Source: Chloracidobacterium sp. | GTDB lineage: Bacteria; Acidobacteriota; Blastocatellia; Pyrinomonadales; Pyrinomonadaceae | NCBI GenBank assembly: GCA_015075585.1 | Contig: JABTUB010000002.1 | Span: 1-64,000, forward strand | DNA length: 64,000 nt | Reading direction: 5' to 3' | Part shown: one piece after another, positions 1 through 7,203 of the stretch | Numbering within the stretch: position 1 is the first letter of the stretch | Layout: the number at the start of each line of letters is the position of its first letter | Notes under the pieces: model-generated | The model's database searches: none | The model's input: the letters and a program-made list of their open reading frames with translations, nothing else | What the model was told of the DNA's origin: nothing | Translations under genes and position numbers: made by a program

Positions 1-554
1 AGGCGCTTTCTTGGTGGTGGCTCTGGTAGGGCCTTCACGTACTGCATTGGGTTGCGATCGAGAACGTCCTCTTCGCAAGCGAGACTGAAGATCTTCGACA
101 AAGTCGACATGATCCTATTGATCGAGGACGGAGATATCGAACTTTTCTTTTTTCGCTGGTTTTTCCCGTATTGGAGTTTGTTCCTGCAATCGCGACAATC
201 CTGTGGTGTGATGGTATGCAGAGGTTGATCTTTTAGGTGTTTCAAGAGCAGTTTTATGTAAAGTTTCTTCGCTCCCTTGTTGACATTGTTTTGCTCCACA
301 TATTTTCGATAGGTTGATTCGACAAAATCTCCGAAGGTTACAGTCGTATCTGCTTGTCCGAATGATCTGTCGAACAGTTGCTTGACCAGTTGTCGCTCGG
401 CGAGTTCGGCTTCCTCCTTGGTACGAGCTGTCGGAATAACCTGATGAATGGTCTTATGTCCTTTGACGCGTCTGTAGACCCACCAACGAGCGGTCGAATA
501 CGCCGAGTGCTTCGCGTTTATCCGCTTACCGTTATATTTCTTAAAAACTGACAT
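1..554 (-). CDS. Tyrosine recombinase (integrase), N-terminal part, cut by window edge
   Basis: Reading the minus strand from an ATG at 554, the frame stays open for 184 codons to the window edge. The visible part has a basic N-terminal arm-binding-like region (residues 1-65). A core-binding (SAM-like) region follows at about 70-175, with the typical text SINRIMSTLSKIFSLA and DRNPMQYVK. These are hallmarks of phage-type tyrosine integrases. The catalytic domain with its Arg-His-Arg-Tyr residues lies outside the window, so activity cannot be judged. The gene starts 4 bases after the stop of the small excisionase-like gene, and the pair lies next to the 3' end of tRNA-Pro, the usual arrangement for an element integrated at a tRNA. 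The family is assigned from sequence feel, not from an alignment. Confidence 0.8.
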   Translation of the reverse strand, partial: MSVFKKYNGKRINAKHSAYSTARWWVYRRVKGHKTIHQVIPTARTKEEAELAERQLVKQLFDRSFGQADTTVTFGDFVESTYRKYVEQNNVNKGAKKLYIKLLLKHLKDQPLHTITPQDCRDCRNKLQYGKNQRKKKSSISPSSINRIMSTLSKIFSLACEEDVLDRNPMQYVKALPEPPPRKR

Positions 555-558
555 ACGC

Positions 559-813
559 TCAATAATTTGCTAACCAGGCATCCACCTCAGTCCTGTTGAA
601 GGTTGGTCGGCCCACTCCATGAAACGGAAGGCCGTTGTATCTCATCCATCGATTGATCGTTGCGCTGGATTTCTTCAAGTACTTCGCGACTTCGGACTTC
701 GTCATGATCTGCGGCGGCTGTGATGAATGAATAGCTTTCTCGATCGCTCCGGCGACCGAACTGTCAATCAAACGAATCAGCTCAGTTTTTTCAATCGTGA
801 TAATTTCAACCAT
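559..813 (-). CDS. Excisionase-like helix-turn-helix protein (AlpA/MerR-like fold)
   Basis: This is an 84-residue protein. Its C-terminal half (about 37-84) is a winged helix-turn-helix of the DNA-binding excisionase type: TKSEVAKYLKKSSATINRWM, then RPTFNRTEVDAWL. The N-terminal 35 residues look helical and carry no known motif. Small proteins of this kind act as excisionases or as regulators of a linked integrase, binding near the attachment site. The gene is directly upstream of the integrase with 4 bases between them, so the two are probably co-transcribed. A helix-turn-helix regulator without excision activity remains possible. Confidence 0.75.
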   Translation of the reverse strand: MVEIITIEKTELIRLIDSSVAGAIEKAIHSSQPPQIMTKSEVAKYLKKSSATINRWMRYNGLPFHGVGRPTFNRTEVDAWLANY

Positions 814-1014
814 TTCCCTAACCTCCGATTACCACATGGCAAAGGATGTGCCTTAGCCGATAAGCCTTAAAAATGGACTTTCTCGACGCCCAAAGTAGCG
901 AAAATGCGCCACTCGGCGCAGTTTTGCACCAGCCCTAGAATTTTTATGAACCAGCGTGATCTAAAGTGATGATTTATGAGAGTTTTGAGCGGAAAAAAGA
1001 GGACAAAAAAAATA

Positions 1015-1035
1015 CTGCAACCAACCTGCAACCAA
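1015..1035. repeat. Tandem decamer CTGCAACCAA x2 near the attachment site
   Basis: The decamer CTGCAACCAA occurs at 1015-1024 and again at 1026-1035, an 11-base period, about one helical turn. It lies between the excisionase-like gene and the tRNA-Pro 3' end, where integrase arm sites or excisionase sites are expected. That role is inferred. The rest of 814-1082 is AT-rich and holds no gene I can support. Confidence 0.6.
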
Positions 1036-1040
1036 GTCAC

Positions 1041-1074
1041 AAAAATGGAGCTTCCAGCAATCGCTGAAAGCCCC
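1041..1074 (-). terminator. Intrinsic terminator downstream of tRNA-Pro
   Basis: On the minus strand a 12-base stem (1074-1063 with 1058-1047, two imperfect positions) closes a 4-base loop. It is followed by ATTTTTG. It sits 9 bases past the tRNA CCA end, so it would end the tRNA transcript. If the attachment site is the tRNA 3' end, this terminator came in with the element. Confidence 0.6.
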
Positions 1075-1082
1075 ATGTTTAT

Positions 1083-1159
1083 TGGTCGGGACGGCGAGAT
1101 TTGAACCAGCGACCTCTCGCACCCCAAGCGAACGCGCTACCAGACTGCGCTACGTCCCG
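1083..1159 (-). tRNA. tRNA-Pro (anticodon GGG)
   Basis: The 77-base minus-strand sequence folds as a cloverleaf. The acceptor stem CGGGACG pairs with CGTCCCG, discriminator A is followed by an encoded CCA, and the D-loop reads AGTCTGGTA. The anticodon stem TTCGC/GCGAG holds loop TTGGGGT with anticodon GGG, and the T-loop is GTTCAAATC. A strong promoter lies upstream. The 3' end faces the integrase, so it is the likely attB of the element on the left. Confidence 0.95.
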
Positions 1160-1173
1160 GATTGTAATGATTT

Positions 1174-1202
1174 AGCTTAGGTTCGCGGCCGGCGGATGTC
1201 AA
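1174..1202 (-). promoter_or_regulatory. Sigma-70-type promoter for tRNA-Pro
   Basis: On the minus strand TTGACA (1202-1197) and TAAGCT (1179-1174) are separated by exactly 17 bases. The -10 ends 14 bases before the tRNA 5' end. Confidence 0.75.
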
Positions 1203-1221
1203 CTTCGGCATCGCAGCCTCG

Positions 1222-1704
1222 TCATTGGCCGGATCGCTTCAACATATCACGAAGTTCCAAAACCTGCATTGCAAGCCGCTTCAGCACCTCAGCTTGAATG
1301 CCGTTCAATGGTTCGGCAGCCTCGGGTATGGGCGAAGTGTCGAAGAGCATCGGGGCCTTGCTGTCCCGCTTCGGAGCCGCAGCTTTCGGCGTTCGATCGG
1401 CAGCTACCGCAGGTGCCGGTACAACCGTCTTCGCTCCGGCGGCCTCACGGGCATCGATCTGCAGCTTCTTGCGTGCTCCGGCAATGGTGAACATTTCGTT
1501 GTAGAGGAGCTGCTTGATCTTGACCGCTACTTCAACATCCTTTTTCCGATAGCTCCGCTGGCCGGAAGAGTTCTTTTGCGGGGAGAGCATCGGAAACTCC
1601 GACTCCCAATATCGCAGCACATGCGCCTGAACACCGACGATTTGGCAAACCTCGCCGATCTTGAAGAATATTTTGTCAGGGATCACAACGTCAGATGGTG
1701 CCAT
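1222..1704 (-). CDS. MerR family transcriptional regulator
   Basis: This 160-residue protein has a MerR-type winged helix-turn-helix at about residues 10-80: [52 protein letters not shown] variable Ala/Pro-rich stretch follows, then a short C-terminal helix ([18 protein letters not shown]) likely to dimerise. No cysteine pattern for metal sensing is present, so the effector is unknown. Short MerR-like proteins of this form are often found beside ihfA or tRNA genes in several phyla. Here the gene is divergent from thiL and upstream of tRNA-Pro on the same strand. The protein is well recognised at family level only. Confidence 0.85.
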   Translation of the reverse strand: MAPSDVVIPDKIFFKIGEVCQIVGVQAHVLRYWESEFPMLSPQKNSSGQRSYRKKDVEVAVKIKQLLYNEMFTIAGARKKLQIDAREAAGAKTVVPAPAVAADRTPKAAAPKRDSKAPMLFDTSPIPEAAEPLNGIQAEVLKRLAMQVLELRDMLKRSGQ

Positions 1705-1749
1705 CAGTTATCCGAATGTGTTAAAGTTCTCTGTAAGATCCTGGCTGTT

Positions 1750-1778
1750 AGTGTATGTATTTACAAAAGTTGTGTCAA
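1750..1778 (-). promoter_or_regulatory. Promoter of the MerR-type gene, with overlapping palindrome
   Basis: On the minus strand TTGACA (1778-1773) and TACACT (1755-1750) are 17 bases apart, upstream of the regulator. The 13-base palindrome AGTTGTGTCAACT (1768-1780) covers the -35 and could be an operator. The spacer is normal, not the 19-20 bases seen in activator-type MerR promoters. Confidence 0.6.
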
Positions 1779-1786
1779 CTCCGATC

Positions 1787-2719
1787 ATGCATTCTGAATT
1801 CGATCTAATAAATTACATTAAGGCCCGCCACAACCTTAATGCAATAGGTGACGATTGTGCGGTTCTGCCGATGAATTCAAAGAGCGATCTGCTGATCACA
1901 GCAGACATGCTTGTGGAAAACATCGATTTTCGACTCGAATGGGCGAAAGCTGAGGATATCGGGCATAAATCACTCGCCGTTTCCCTATCAGATATTGCCG
2001 CAATGGGCGGAACGCCGACTTTTGCCATGATCTCGCTTGCCATTCCGGAAAGCGTCTGGAAAACCGACTTTATCGAACGCTTTTATGAGGGCTGGCACGC
2101 TCTTGCCGGGAGTTTTGAAGTTGAACTTGTGGGAGGCGACATCTCAAAGACCGAGGGGCCGATCGTTATTGATTCAACGGTAATGGGCTCCTGCGATAAA
2201 GGGACCGCGATCCTCCGATCGACAGCAAGACCCGGCGACGGCATCTACGTCAGCGGCGCTCTTGGCGGCGCGGCCGGCGGCTTGAAACTACTCGAAGCCG
2301 GAAAAAGAGACGATGCTCTCAGTCAAAAACAACTTCGCCCGAAACCTCACCTCATATTAGGTAATATATTGCGAATACAGCAGTTAGCCGATGCAATGAT
2401 CGACCTTAGTGACGGAATTTCATCTGATCTTACACACATCTGCCGCGCAAGCCGAGTCGGAGCAAAATTGTATGCAGAACGATTACCGATAAATAAAGGC
2501 CTCACGACGTATTTCGATGGTGCGACAGCCCTTGAACTTGCTCTAAGCGGCGGCGAGGATTTTGAGCTATTGTTTACAGGCAATAACGACAAGATCGCCA
2601 AAGCGTCGATCGACGGCGTTATTCGAATTGGCGAGATCACCACGAATGCGGGCGTCATCGAATGGGTAACAACCGGGGGCGTCAAGATGTTGAAGCCCCA
2701 AGGATTTGTACACTTCTGA
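1787..2719 (+). CDS. thiL: Thiamine-monophosphate kinase
   Basis: ThiL phosphorylates thiamine monophosphate to thiamine pyrophosphate with ATP, the last step of cofactor synthesis, in the cytoplasm. The 310-residue length fits the family. Family motifs are visible: IGDDCAVL near the start (Mg/ATP site), LAVSLSDIAAMGGTP, LVGGDISKTEGP, IDLSDGISSDL, LSGGEDFELLF, and the C-terminal GFVHF. The frame is open further upstream to 1661, but that extension runs through the regulator's coding strand and has no family match. The ATG at 1787 gives the expected N terminus (MHSEFDLINYI). It is divergent from the MerR-type gene, with an 82-base gap. Confidence 0.93.
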   Translation: MHSEFDLINYIKARHNLNAIGDDCAVLPMNSKSDLLITADMLVENIDFRLEWAKAEDIGHKSLAVSLSDIAAMGGTPTFAMISLAIPESVWKTDFIERFYEGWHALAGSFEVELVGGDISKTEGPIVIDSTVMGSCDKGTAILRSTARPGDGIYVSGALGGAAGGLKLLEAGKRDDALSQKQLRPKPHLILGNILRIQQLADAMIDLSDGISSDLTHICRASRVGAKLYAERLPINKGLTTYFDGATALELALSGGEDFELLFTGNNDKIAKASIDGVIRIGEITTNAGVIEWVTTGGVKMLKPQGFVHF

Positions 2720-2844
2720 CAAGAAGGACTAAGTCATCATCAGAACGATTCGCATGCATCGCGGTTTCGCCTGGCCGAATGTTCGCACACGATCTTTCGA
2801 CAATATGTGGAACCGGCAATATTTGTAACGACAAAATATTGTGC

Positions 2845-2873
2845 TTGCGTTTATTTCGTGTTTTGTTTAATAC
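2845..2873 (+). promoter_or_regulatory. Possible promoter upstream of the HNH gene
   Basis: TTGCGT (2845-2850) and TAATAC (2868-2873) are 17 bases apart in an AT-rich stretch within the 220-base gap after thiL. The match to consensus is moderate. Confidence 0.35.
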
Positions 2874-2939
2874 TACAAAGTGTATCGGTGTCAGCAGGTC
2901 GCGTCGGGGTAACGCCTTTGGGCACAGAGTGAGGATGTC

Positions 2940-3497
2940 GTGCTAACAGGAAGGGTCTTACTTTTGAATTTTTCCTACGAGCCGCTCGGAACGGTGGGCG
3001 TGGCGCGAGCTGTGTGCCTATGGTTTCGCGGAGCGATCTTTGTTGAGGAAAATGACGGCACGAACGTTCTTCATTCGCCTTCGACGACATTCCCGGTTCC
3101 ATCGGTCATCCGGCTGCGCAACTATGTCCACCTCCGTCGCAACAATCGTGAGACAACGATGAAGCGGGCTCGGATATACATCCGCGATCGTTACCGCTGC
3201 CAATACTGCGGTGAACACAGGCATGCCAAAGACCTGACTCTGGATCACATCTTTCCCCGTGCACAAGGCGGCGAGAGCACACCGCAGAACCTCGTTACGG
3301 CGTGCGTGAAGTGCAATCAGCGTAAAGGAAATCGTACGCCTGAACAGGCTCGCATGCCGCTGCTGACATCGCAGAAGCTTCTTCGCCTAGGGCTCGACCA
3401 CGTCCTGCTTTGTCATTACGCGGAAAGCCGTCCGGAATGGAGAAAGTACCTCTTCATTGACGACAGTGACGAAATCGCGTCAACGATCGCAGCGTAA
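2940..3497 (+). CDS. HNH endonuclease family protein
   Basis: This is a 185-residue protein. An N-terminal strand-rich region (LTGRVLLLNFSYEPLGTV) is followed at about residues 80-140 by an HNH domain. One zinc knuckle is CQYCGEHR; then LDHIFPRAQGGESTPQNL carries the HNH histidine and asparagine, and a second CxxC pair (CVKCN) precedes QRKGNRTP. This is the widespread HNH_5-type protein found as a single chromosomal gene in many phyla; its role is not established. The start is a GTG at 2940 with GAGGA four bases upstream. An overlapping mini-frame ATG-TCG-TGC-TAA at 2935 lies across the start and may lower or couple initiation. Confidence 0.85.
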   Translation: MLTGRVLLLNFSYEPLGTVGVARAVCLWFRGAIFVEENDGTNVLHSPSTTFPVPSVIRLRNYVHLRRNNRETTMKRARIYIRDRYRCQYCGEHRHAKDLTLDHIFPRAQGGESTPQNLVTACVKCNQRKGNRTPEQARMPLLTSQKLLRLGLDHVLLCHYAESRPEWRKYLFIDDSDEIASTIAA

Positions 3498-3636
3498 CTC
3501 ATTCGATCACGACATCGGCGCCGAATACCGATCTACGCATTAAAGCGATCATAAGTGTTTTGCGTTCTGCCCTGCTTTGCGTAAAAATTTAAGCCATGCC
3601 GCAACAGAAGCCGCTTGGCAGCGGCGCGGCGTATTT

Positions 3637-5079
3637 ATGCTCCGTTTTTTCAACACGTTATCGCGTCGGATCGAGGTATTCCAACCGCTTGAGAGCGGCA
3701 AGGTTCGCATGTACATCTGCGGCCCGACCGTATGGAATTTCGCACATATCGGCAATTTTCGCACATTCGTCTTCGGCGACGTTCTTCGGAGATATCTGAA
3801 ATTCAAGGGCTACGATCTGACACACGTTTTCAACCTTACTGACGTTGATGACCGCATTATCAATGAAGCACACTCGCGCGGCATCACGATAGACGAGTTC
3901 ACGGCGCCCTACATACAGTATTTCTGGGAAGACTCTGACGCCTTGGGCAATCAGCGCCCTGAGGTCAGCCCGCGTGCAACACAGCATATTGCAGAGATGA
4001 TCGAACTGATCGCAAAGCTGCTTGCGAACGGCCACGCATACGAATCGGACGGCTCGATCTACTACCGAATTTCGGCATTTCCTGAGTACGGCAAACTATC
4101 GAAAATAAATTTTTCGGGCAATATCGCCGGTGCAAGTGAGCGGGTTGACAATGACAAATACGAAAAGGAGGACGCACGCGATTTTGCATTGTGGAAGTTG
4201 GTCGGCCCCGATGACGAACCGGGATGGGACGCTCCATTCGGGCGCGGCCGTCCGGGCTGGCACATTGAGTGCTCCGCGATGTCGATGAAGTATCTCGGCG
4301 AAACCTTTGACATCCACGCCGGCGGTCAAGACCTTCAGTTCCCGCATCATGAGAATGAGATCGCTCAGAGCGAGGGCGCGACGGGCCACCTCTTTGCAAA
4401 GTATTGGATACACAGCGAGTTCCTAAAGATCGATGACGTTACAATGTCGAAATCAAAGGGAAATTTCTTTACGTTCCGCGATCTGACGGCGCAGGGATTT
4501 TCTCCGCTTGCCATCCGATATCTGCTGTTGTCGGTTCCCTATCGGAAACAATTGAATTTTACCTTCGAAGGACTGCAGGGTGCGGAATCGACGGTTGAAC
4601 GACTGCAAAATTTCCGCTCGCTTGTTCGAGAAGCTCGAACGATCGACGGACCGAACGGCAACGGGACTCCGGAGGACGTGACGAGCGAGATCGCCGCAAC
4701 TTCCGCGATCGATATAGCGCAGCAGGCCCTTGAGCGTTTTGAGGATGCAATGGATGACGATCTCAACACCGCTGTTGCATTGGCTGCGGTGCATGACATG
4801 GTGCGGGAGATCAACACCGTGCTTGCTTCCCGAAAGATCAGCAATGAAGAGCGTCTCGCCGTTCTGGCCGTTACAGAAAAGTTCGACTCGGTGCTTGGCA
4901 TCTTCGGCCCGGAAACGGTTCAGATGCTCGATGTCGAAATTGAAGCATTGATCGAAGAACGTCAGCAGGCCCGAGCGAGCAGAAATTTCACGCGTTCCGA
5001 TGAGATACGTGACGAACTTGCCGAAAAAGGCGTCATCCTCGAGGATACGAAGGATGGCGTCCGGTGGAAGCGTAAGTAG
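3637..5079 (+). CDS. cysS: Cysteinyl-tRNA synthetase
   Basis: CysS charges tRNA-Cys with cysteine. It is a class I synthetase of 480 residues from the ATG at 3637. The signature HIGN follows CGPTVWNFA (residues 28-40, including the first zinc cysteine). The zinc-binding HIECSAMS and HHENEIAQSE segments follow, then TMSKSKGNF (about 269-275), the KMSKS loop. The C-terminal half is the helical DALR-like domain. The frame is open upstream to a TTG at 3577, but the extra 20 residues match nothing in the family, so I use 3637. No clear ribosome-binding site precedes it. The gene converges with the glycosyltransferase, with two bases between their ends. Confidence 0.95.
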   Translation: MLRFFNTLSRRIEVFQPLESGKVRMYICGPTVWNFAHIGNFRTFVFGDVLRRYLKFKGYDLTHVFNLTDVDDRIINEAHSRGITIDEFTAPYIQYFWEDSDALGNQRPEVSPRATQHIAEMIELIAKLLANGHAYESDGSIYYRISAFPEYGKLSKINFSGNIAGASERVDNDKYEKEDARDFALWKLVGPDDEPGWDAPFGRGRPGWHIECSAMSMKYLGETFDIHAGGQDLQFPHHENEIAQSEGATGHLFAKYWIHSEFLKIDDVTMSKSKGNFFTFRDLTAQGFSPLAIRYLLLSVPYRKQLNFTFEGLQGAESTVERLQNFRSLVREARTIDGPNGNGTPEDVTSEIAATSAIDIAQQALERFEDAMDDDLNTAVALAAVHDMVREINTVLASRKISNEERLAVLAVTEKFDSVLGIFGPETVQMLDVEIEALIEERQQARASRNFTRSDEIRDELAEKGVILEDTKDGVRWKRK

Positions 5080-5081
5080 GC

Positions 5082-6581
5082 CTACTGCTTACTGAGAGTT
5101 CCGACGGCGTCGATCTCAAATTGGCTCGTCGTTGTACGCACGATGTTTACCTGAAAGCCTCTGTCGGCCAACGCTTTTCGAGGATCGCCGTTGCCGTTCG
5201 CAATAAGCGTTCGATAAAAGATCATTGCATTGTTCGGCGGCAGTTCGTCCAGATCGACACGGTGCACTTCTTCAAATCCGCGCGGAAGGAAAAATGCTTT
5301 ATCCTCTGCGCTGTCGGGCAGTCCTTCGACCTTCACGATCCTCGGCCGTACCGCTCGATCCTTTGTTGCGTACCATAATTGGTATGCGATAAGATCTTCA
5401 AATACATAAACCGTGGCCGGCTCCTTCTCAGGGATCTCGTTCGCAAGGCCCTCCCAATTACACCATGGCATTTTTGGCTTTGGAGCAGATGCTTCCGTAA
5501 TGAATCCAGCTCCTGCGAAAAGGATCAGGAAGGTCAGCGATGCCGTCAAAAGCCATTTTTGGGGCAGCGACGCGATCGCCAATGAGAACAACGCCAATGC
5601 CGGGCCGAAAATGATTATCAAATGCCGCGTGCCCCAGATCGAATACGAAAGGATCCAACTCAGCACAAACGCCAGCGTTACGGGTACGGCCACAAATGCA
5701 GAAAGCAAATAACGGGCGGTCTGCTCGGCCTTTCGTACAAAAAAAATGATCAAGGATACACTAATGATCAATAAAATGGGTATTGACCAGCGATAGGATG
5801 AAATAGGTTCGATACTGACCGCTTGGAAATAAAAAGGATCGACCAACCCGAACAGAAGCGTGACGATCTCACGAAGCGCCGGCCGGGACATCCACCCGAT
5901 ATTTTGTCCGATGCCGGAGCGAGAAGCACTCGTTATCACAACTACGACCCACGGCAGGAATGCCGAACCGACGATCGCTGTCATTTTCAACGCGGCACGC
6001 CACTTGATCCGCTGACGATGTACGATGACGGCAACCTCGGTCAAGACCACAAACCAGCCGAAATAGTGTGTGTACGTTAATAGGATATTGACGACGATCA
6101 GCAGATTGAGGTCCTTGCCTTTGTTAAAGTATCGCGTGAAGAGCCATAAAGAAAAAAGTGAGATGCACATCAAGGTACTGTACATCCTGACCTCTTGAGA
6201 ATACTTTAACAAAGAGCCGTTAACTGTAAGTAACAAAAGGGTGATAGCTGATGTCCATTTAGGAAGGCTAAGCTCTTTTACCAGCATCAGCAGCGGAAGT
6301 AACGACAGGATCGCGAAGACGGCGGAGAACGAGCGAAGCCAGACGGCTGCATCACCTCCGATACCGATCCATATTTTAAGAATTATGTAGAAAAGTGGCG
6401 GATGGATAATGTCCAGGGCTACGAATCTGAGCAGTTCGATCCATTGGTGCTCGGCGGCATGGACGCTGAATATCTCGTCGAACCAGAGGCATTGATCACC
6501 GATACGCCAAAAGCGAGAAACGGCAAATGCGGCGGCCAACACTGCCGAAACCGCATATCTAAGCCGGCCCGCTCCCATCAC
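5082..6581 (-). CDS. Membrane glycosyltransferase, GT39/ArnT-like (GT-C fold)
   Basis: This is a 499-residue integral membrane protein with about ten hydrophobic segments in its first 360 residues and a soluble, probably periplasmic, C-terminal domain. The first loop carries LWFDEIFSVHAAEH, which resembles the conserved acidic loop of GT-C enzymes that use polyprenyl-phosphate sugars, and HPPLFYIIL follows in the next loop. The family transfers sugars to proteins or lipids outside the membrane. Donor and acceptor cannot be told from sequence. Its start overlaps the stop of the cysteine dioxygenase gene by four bases (ATGA), so the two are translationally coupled, an odd pairing. Confidence 0.8.
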   Translation of the reverse strand: MMGAGRLRYAVSAVLAAAFAVSRFWRIGDQCLWFDEIFSVHAAEHQWIELLRFVALDIIHPPLFYIILKIWIGIGGDAAVWLRSFSAVFAILSLLPLLMLVKELSLPKWTSAITLLLLTVNGSLLKYSQEVRMYSTLMCISLFSLWLFTRYFNKGKDLNLLIVVNILLTYTHYFGWFVVLTEVAVIVHRQRIKWRAALKMTAIVGSAFLPWVVVVITSASRSGIGQNIGWMSRPALREIVTLLFGLVDPFYFQAVSIEPISSYRWSIPILLIISVSLIIFFVRKAEQTARYLLSAFVAVPVTLAFVLSWILSYSIWGTRHLIIIFGPALALFSLAIASLPQKWLLTASLTFLILFAGAGFITEASAPKPKMPWCNWEGLANEIPEKEPATVYVFEDLIAYQLWYATKDRAVRPRIVKVEGLPDSAEDKAFFLPRGFEEVHRVDLDELPPNNAMIFYRTLIANGNGDPRKALADRGFQVNIVRTTTSQFEIDAVGTLSKQ

Positions 6582-7153
6582 TCAAGGCTGACGCCATTAC
6601 ACAGTTGGCCGTCAATACTTGTGTAGGAGAGAAGGATCTCCTTGAAGGAATTCGTTTCAGGCATGTAGATCCTGCATCGGTCGTACGGTTTCGAATAGAT
6701 ATGCACGCTTACGGTGCGATCGGTGTCCGAGGCGTTCCAAACTTGATGAACCGGCTCACCGAGATCGACCATTGCGGCCTGCTGCAGACTTAGCTCAAAT
6801 GATGCTGTTTCGCTTAGGCGGCAATAGCCTTTCTCGACATCCAATTCGTCTATGGCAAAGTTTCTTCCTTTCAAGAGCCCCATCGCAACGGTCATCCAAC
6901 ACTTCTGATCCGAATGGTCATGTATTGTCGAAACCTGCCCTTTCTCCCAGCAGATCGCCATAACCTCAAATCGCTCATCTTTGTAGATGAGATTTCGCGT
7001 ATAGTAACTGTCGCTCCAGAAGAGGTATTTTTGCAGTGAATCTATATCAACCGGGCGATCGTTCAAATATTCGTGAACATCCGCCGACCCGAAATCGTCG
7101 TCGCTTCGCTCGCGCAGTCCTCTAATAAGGTCTTGGATCGGAATTTGATTCAT
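6578..7153 (-). CDS. Cysteine dioxygenase type I family protein
   Basis: This is a 191-residue cupin. The metal site is visible: His78 and His80 in STIHDHSD, and His136 in EPVHQVWN. SVHIYSKPYDRCRIY supplies the conserved active-site tyrosine. Family members oxidise cysteine or a related thiol to the sulfinate using non-haem iron and O2. The mammalian crosslink cysteine is absent, as in most bacterial enzymes. Related thiol dioxygenases, such as 3-mercaptopropionate dioxygenase, look alike, so the substrate is uncertain. The gene lies upstream of and overlaps the membrane glycosyltransferase. Confidence 0.8.
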   Translation of the reverse strand: MNQIPIQDLIRGLRERSDDDFGSADVHEYLNDRPVDIDSLQKYLFWSDSYYTRNLIYKDERFEVMAICWEKGQVSTIHDHSDQKCWMTVAMGLLKGRNFAIDELDVEKGYCRLSETASFELSLQQAAMVDLGEPVHQVWNASDTDRTVSVHIYSKPYDRCRIYMPETNSFKEILLSYTSIDGQLCNGVSLE

Positions 7154-7203
7154 TGCTCAAACGTGGCGGAAGTATTGCAGACAAAATAACAGAGGCCGAA
7201 GAT

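Noticed and set aside
1222..1797. Plus-strand frame across the MerR-type gene
   Set aside because: Antisense to a well-recognised regulator and without a family match.
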